This document shows positions 61,729 to 64,000 of a stretch of 64,000 bases of DNA, piece after piece. The notes below the pieces were generated by a model, which worked only from the letters and a program-made list of their open reading frames with translations, ran no database searches and was not told the DNA's origin. The DNA lies in contig DATADX010000040.1 in NCBI GenBank assembly GCA_036258315.1, positions 1 through 64,000 on the forward strand, in the 5' to 3' direction. Source of the stretch: DASSYK01 sp036258315 (GTDB taxonomy: Bacteria; Actinomycetota; Thermoleophilia; Solirubrobacterales; 70-9). The translations under genes were made by a program, and so were the position numbers. Within the stretch, counting starts at the first letter, position 1; every line of letters starts with the position of its first letter.

Positions 61729-64000
61729 ATGACGAAGAAGCTTCTACTAACTCTGTCGCTCGGCATTTCGCTTGCGGTGATCGCCGCGGGCACGGCAATG
61801 TCCCTCGACCTCGGGAACGGGGTGGCGGTCGACGTTCCGCCCGGCGGCGTCCTCCCCCAGTGCGCGGACCTGAGCGACAACGACGGCGACGGCCTCGTCG
61901 ACCTCGGCGACTCCGGCTGCTCGGGCCCCCTCGACACGAGCGAGTACAACGCGGCGGCTCCGCCCCCGAGCAGCGGCGGCGGCTCCACCGGGGGCGGCGG
62001 CTCCACCGGCGGCGGCTCCACCGGCGGCGGCGGCGGCTCGACGGGCGGCGGCGGCCAGCTCGGCCCCGGTGTTCCCGGCGGCAAGGGCGGCGTCAAGCCG
62101 GCCCCGGGCAAGACCGGAGCCAACGCCCCGGGCAAGGGCCTGTTCGGCCAGAAGGTCCCGAAGGGGGGCAAGGGAACCGTCAAGGCCGAGCGCGAGAAGA
62201 TCGAGGCGCCCCCGCTCCGCAATCCCGACGGCACGCCCTCCAACAGCAACCCCGGGCTGACCATCGCCCAGTTCGGCGCCGCCCCGATCGGCGTCCCCAA
62301 CTTCGTCATCGACCAGTTCGAGATCCCGCCGTTCCTGCTGCCGATCTACCAGGCCTGCGGGACCGAGTACGGGATCCCCTGGCAGGTGCTGGCGTCGATC
62401 AACCGGATCGAGACGGCGTTCGGGACGAACCTCAACGTCTCCTCGGCCGGGGCGCTCGGTTGGATGCAGTTCATCCCCTCCTCGTGGCAGGCCTATGGGG
62501 TCGACGCCAACGAGGACGGCCGCAAGGACCCCTACAACCCTGTCGACGCGATCTGCGCCGCGGCCCGCTACCTGAAGGCGGCCGGCGGCTCCGAGAACCT
62601 CCGCGACGCGATCTTCGCCTACAACCACGCCGACTGGTACGTCGACGAGGTCCTCCTCTACGCGAACCAGTACGCGAAGCTCCCCGACGACCTCGTCGGC
62701 TCGCTGACCGGGCTCACCGAGGGCGCCCACTTCCCCGTCGCCGCCGACGCCCGCTACGCCGACGACATCTCCGAGCGCGAGGCGATGAAGCGAGCGACCA
62801 CCGGCCGCGCCACCGCCGGCAACGCCGCCGACGTGATCTCCGACTCCCCGACCCGCCGAGGTATCGACATCTACTCGAGGGTCAACGCTCCAGTCGTCGC
62901 CGTGAACGACGGCGTGATCCAGAAGATGGGCGAGAGCCCGAAGCTCGGCAAGTTCATCGTCCTGCTCGATGCGTACGGCAATCGCTACACCTACGCCCAG
63001 CTCGGCCAGCTCTCCGATGCCTACCCCGTCCCCAAGCAGCGCGCGCTGACGGCGCAGGACTTCAAGCTGGTCAGCCCCAAGCAGGACGCGGAGCCCTCGG
63101 CCCCCGCCAGCTCCGGTGACAACGGCGCGGCGCCCCCGAAGGCGGCCGCCGATCGAGCCGGCCCGAGGAGGCCCGTGAACAGCGAGGAGCTGCGCGAGCG
63201 GCTGTTCGCGCTTCCCGAGCGGCCGGCCAACGTCGACCGGGCGAGCGTCTCAGGCCAGCTCGACAGCCTGCTCGGCGCCAAGGTGCCAGCGTACGAGACC
63301 TTCAAGAGCTACTTCTCCGGCGTCTTCAAGTTCGACGCGAAGACGATGGAGCTGCGCCGGCTCAAGGTCGGCTCCAAGGTGACCGGCGGCACCGTGCTCG
63401 GCCGGATCGGCCGGACGAGCCCCGGCGCCCCACACGTCAACTTCGCGATCCAGCCGGCCGGGCGCGGCGCCCCGAAGATCGACCCGAAGCCGATCCTCGA
63501 CGGCTGGAAGCTGCTCGAGACCACGGCGATCTACCGCGCCGCGGGCAAGGACCCGTTCGGGGGCACCGAAGCGACGATCGGCCAGGTGCTGTTGATGAGC
63601 AAGGCCACCCTGCAGCAGCGGGTGCTCGCCGACCCGCGTCTCGAGATCTATTCCTGCGGGCGCACTGACATCGAGACCGGCCAGATCGACCGCCGCGTCC
63701 TCGCCTCGCTCGAGTACCTGGTCGAGCGCGGCTACCGGCTCACGATCACCTCCCTGAAGTGCGGGCACAGCTACTACACGAGCTCCGGCAACGTCTCGGC
63801 GCATTCCTCGGGCAACGCGGTCGACATCGCCCAGGTGAACGGGCTGCCGATCCTGGGCAACCAGGGGAAGGGCTCGATCACCGAGGCCGTCGTCCGCGAC
63901 CTCCTGCAGCTGCAGGGGACGATGCTCCCCGCGCAGATCATCACCCTGATGGACCTCGGCGGCCCGACCTTCGCGATGGGCGACCACGACGACCACATCC
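61729..64000 (+). CDS. multidomain peptidoglycan hydrolase: SLT + LytM-like + M15-like, 3'-truncated by window edge
   Basis: 757 residues visible. Signal helix at 1-22; a calcium-type DNDGDGLVDLGDSGC motif (about 50-65); a Gly/Ser linker; a lytic transglycosylase at about 190-305 (INRIETAFGTN with catalytic Glu, then GALGWMQFIPSSW); an M23/LytM-like half at about 378-420 (IDIYSRVNAPVVAVNDG) and 550-575 (LGRIGRTSPGAPHVNF), where the first zinc His is not obvious; and an M15-like end (SAHSSGNAVDIA at 690, GDHDDHI at 749) with zinc ligands present. It should cut glycan and peptide bonds of the wall. GGAGAG precedes the ATG. Confidence 0.85.
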   Translation, partial: MTKKLLLTLSLGISLAVIAAGTAMSLDLGNGVAVDVPPGGVLPQCADLSDNDGDGLVDLGDSGCSGPLDTSEYNAAAPPPSSGGGSTGGGGSTGGGSTGGGGGSTGGGGQLGPGVPGGKGGVKPAPGKTGANAPGKGLFGQKVPKGGKGTVKAEREKIEAPPLRNPDGTPSNSNPGLTIAQFGAAPIGVPNFVIDQFEIPPFLLPIYQACGTEYGIPWQVLASINRIETAFGTNLNVSSAGALGWMQFIPSSWQAYGVDANEDGRKDPYNPVDAICAAARYLKAAGGSENLRDAIFAYNHADWYVDEVLLYANQYAKLPDDLVGSLTGLTEGAHFPVAADARYADDISEREAMKRATTGRATAGNAADVISDSPTRRGIDIYSRVNAPVVAVNDGVIQKMGESPKLGKFIVLLDAYGNRYTYAQLGQLSDAYPVPKQRALTAQDFKLVSPKQDAEPSAPASSGDNGAAPPKAAADRAGPRRPVNSEELRERLFALPERPANVDRASVSGQLDSLLGAKVPAYETFKSYFSGVFKFDAKTMELRRLKVGSKVTGGTVLGRIGRTSPGAPHVNFAIQPAGRGAPKIDPKPILDGWKLLETTAIYRAAGKDPFGGTEATIGQVLLMSKATLQQRVLADPRLEIYSCGRTDIETGQIDRRVLASLEYLVERGYRLTITSLKCGHSYYTSSGNVSAHSSGNAVDIAQVNGLPILGNQGKGSITEAVVRDLLQLQGTMLPAQIITLMDLGGPTFAMGDHDDHI

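Overview
The window is dense, very GC-rich bacterial chromosome with frequent 4-base ATGA/GTGA gene overlaps, many GTG/TTG starts, several candidate leaderless genes, CarD, an LpqY-SugABC-type sugar importer and SCP2-domain proteins. Together these point to an actinobacterium. The MerR-cyclase, the Lys-rich secreted tail and the DisA/RadA/CarD neighbourhood make class Thermoleophilia (Solirubrobacterales-like) my best guess. That placement is inference; no rRNA is present.

Region by region. 1-6.1 kb: a truncated CNNM membrane protein, pterin dehydratase, a BtuF-like protein, an SRPBCC protein, a sigK/rskA/rhomboid group, a DUF4383 protein, and a second ECF sigma factor with a small membrane protein. 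6.1-10.5 kb: a fused PlsC-GpsA lipid enzyme, an iron-dependent alcohol dehydrogenase that starts one base after tRNA-Thr, a frameshifted PD-(D/E)XK nuclease that overlaps the tRNA, and a secreted protein. 10.5-33.7 kb: sigH, lpqY-sugABC, rlmB, cysS, an SCP2-hydrolase fusion, a coiled-coil protein, an acyl-CoA ligase, ispF, a PHP phosphatase, a seven-gene Mrp-type antiporter operon with a 49-residue extra membrane protein, a flavin oxidoreductase, ispD, carD, disA and radA. 33.8-42.4 kb: TetR with two paralogous membrane proteins, an aldo/keto reductase, pepF, clpC, and an alkyltransferase-like protein. 42.4-57.5 kb: lysS, a Lys-tailed secreted protein, greA, dusB, coaX, folK, folB, thioesterase-like/hydrolase/agmatinase genes, folP, ftsH, hpt and tilS. 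57.6-64 kb: a CAP protein, a MerR-nucleotide cyclase with a structured leader, a lipid-binding/phasin-like group around a nucleoside phosphorylase, and a truncated multidomain peptidoglycan hydrolase.

The minus-strand backbone tilS-hpt-ftsH-(coaX)-folP-folB-folK-dusB-lysS-clpC-radA-disA-(carD)-ispD-ispF-cysS-rlmB-sigH closely follows the gene order known from Bacillus subtilis, with lineage-specific modules inserted, mostly on the plus strand. It joins tRNA modification, purine salvage, folate, translation, proteolysis, c-di-AMP/DNA repair, isoprenoid synthesis and transcription control.

The items most worth following up are: an apparent AUU start codon for carD; the 11-residue-repeat/SCP2/phasin-like lipid locus; the structured leader of the MerR-cyclase; the Mrp operon with no NuoL-type MrpA and with an added micro-protein; and the three-domain wall hydrolase at the right edge.
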